Shown: piece after piece, positions 6,717 to 6,894 of the stretch | Layout: each line of letters starts with the position of its first letter | Numbering within the stretch: the first letter of the stretch is position 1 | Origin: an uncultured Cryomorphaceae bacterium | Lineage (GTDB): Bacteria > Bacteroidota > Bacteroidia > Flavobacteriales > Schleiferiaceae | NCBI GenBank assembly: GCA_913049755.1 | Contig: CAJWXO010000062.1 | Coordinates: 1-6,894, forward strand | Reading direction: 5' to 3' | DNA: 6,894 nt | Program-made: the position numbers and the translations under genes | The notes under the pieces: model-generated | Told to the model about the DNA's origin: nothing | The model's database searches: none | Seen by the model: only the letters and a program-made list of their open reading frames with translations

Positions 6717-6894
6717 ATGAAAAACATAGTTCTTTTTGGCCCTCCGGGAGCTGGTAAGGGTACCCAGAGCGAGTTCCTAGTTGAAGAGTTTGGATTTATA
6801 CATCTCAGCACTGGTGATATTTTTAGGCAGAATATTTCAAATAAAACAGAATTAGGTGTTTTAGCGAAAAAGTATATGGATGAAGGCAAGCTCG
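6717..6894 (+). CDS. adk: Adenylate kinase, N-terminal part (cut by window end)
   Basis: The frame opens at ATG 6717 and is still open at the last base, giving 59 residues of an enzyme normally about 190-215 residues long. Adenylate kinase interconverts ATP plus AMP and two ADP in the cytoplasm, balancing adenine nucleotides. The visible part contains the P-loop GPPGAGKGT (8-16), which binds the ATP phosphates, and HLSTGDIFR (29-37), whose Thr32 and Arg37 match conserved AMP-site residues of the family. The [16 protein letters not shown] stretch that follows is also typical of the AMP-binding region. The lid domain and later arginines lie outside the window. The start is fixed by the P-loop sitting at residue 8, the usual distance, and by a perfect -7 box just upstream. 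No Shine-Dalgarno is evident. Confidence 0.96.
   Translation, partial: MKNIVLFGPPGAGKGTQSEFLVEEFGFIHLSTGDIFRQNISNKTELGVLAKKYMDEGKL

Noticed and set aside
6653..6889. Minus-strand 78-codon frame covering the manC-adk gap and the adk start
   Set aside because: It runs antisense to the adenylate kinase P-loop and across both promoter boxes; no independent support.
1..6894. Mobile element, CRISPR array, tRNA/rRNA, toxin-antitoxin or defence system
   Set aside because: No transposase, integrase, terminal repeats, regularly spaced repeats, RNA-gene-like sequence or known defence domains were seen; nearly all the DNA is accounted for by the genes listed.

Overview
The window reads as a stretch of ordinary chromosome from a member of the Bacteroidota, probably a Flavobacteriales-like lineage. 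The reasons are: an AT-rich sequence; a large cell-surface protein ending in a type B C-terminal domain of the type IX secretion system (T9SS, found only in this phylum); TAnnTTTG-type -7 promoter boxes upstream of several genes; and no convincing Shine-Dalgarno sequence in front of any start codon. Genus-level placement is not possible from this sequence alone.

Layout. Bases 1-203 hold the 3' end of prfB (release factor 2). After a 64-base gap, 268-3492 encodes a 1074-residue secreted protein: signal peptide, N-terminal beta-rich domain, about seven SBBP/beta-propeller-type repeats, three PKD-like domains and a T9SS sorting domain. Thirteen bases later, 3506-3856 encodes a small ArsC-family thiol reductase in the same direction. 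It ends at a weak terminator-like hairpin and converges on fumC (3874-5259, minus strand; class II fumarase). The 106-base gap between the fumC start codon and the next plus-strand start carries two divergent -7 boxes. One serves fumC. The other precedes a short gene (5366-5539) for a 57-residue hydrophobic protein that I do not recognise. That gene converges on a minus-strand mannose-1-phosphate guanylyltransferase gene (5559-6644), which diverges from adk (adenylate kinase, from 6717, cut off by the window end).

The genes do not form one pathway. prfB, fumC, manC and adk are housekeeping functions (translation termination, TCA cycle, GDP-mannose supply, adenylate balance). The accessory element is the surface protein, possibly co-transcribed with the ArsC-like gene. 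GDP-mannose from the guanylyltransferase would feed surface glycan synthesis, but nothing here ties it directly to the T9SS protein. I see no mobile element, CRISPR array, RNA gene or clear sign of recent transfer, and no evidence for a wholly new system. The items most worth a second look are the short membrane-protein gene, the architecture of the surface protein (including a repeated cysteine spacing in the PKD-like domains), and the compact divergent promoter regions.
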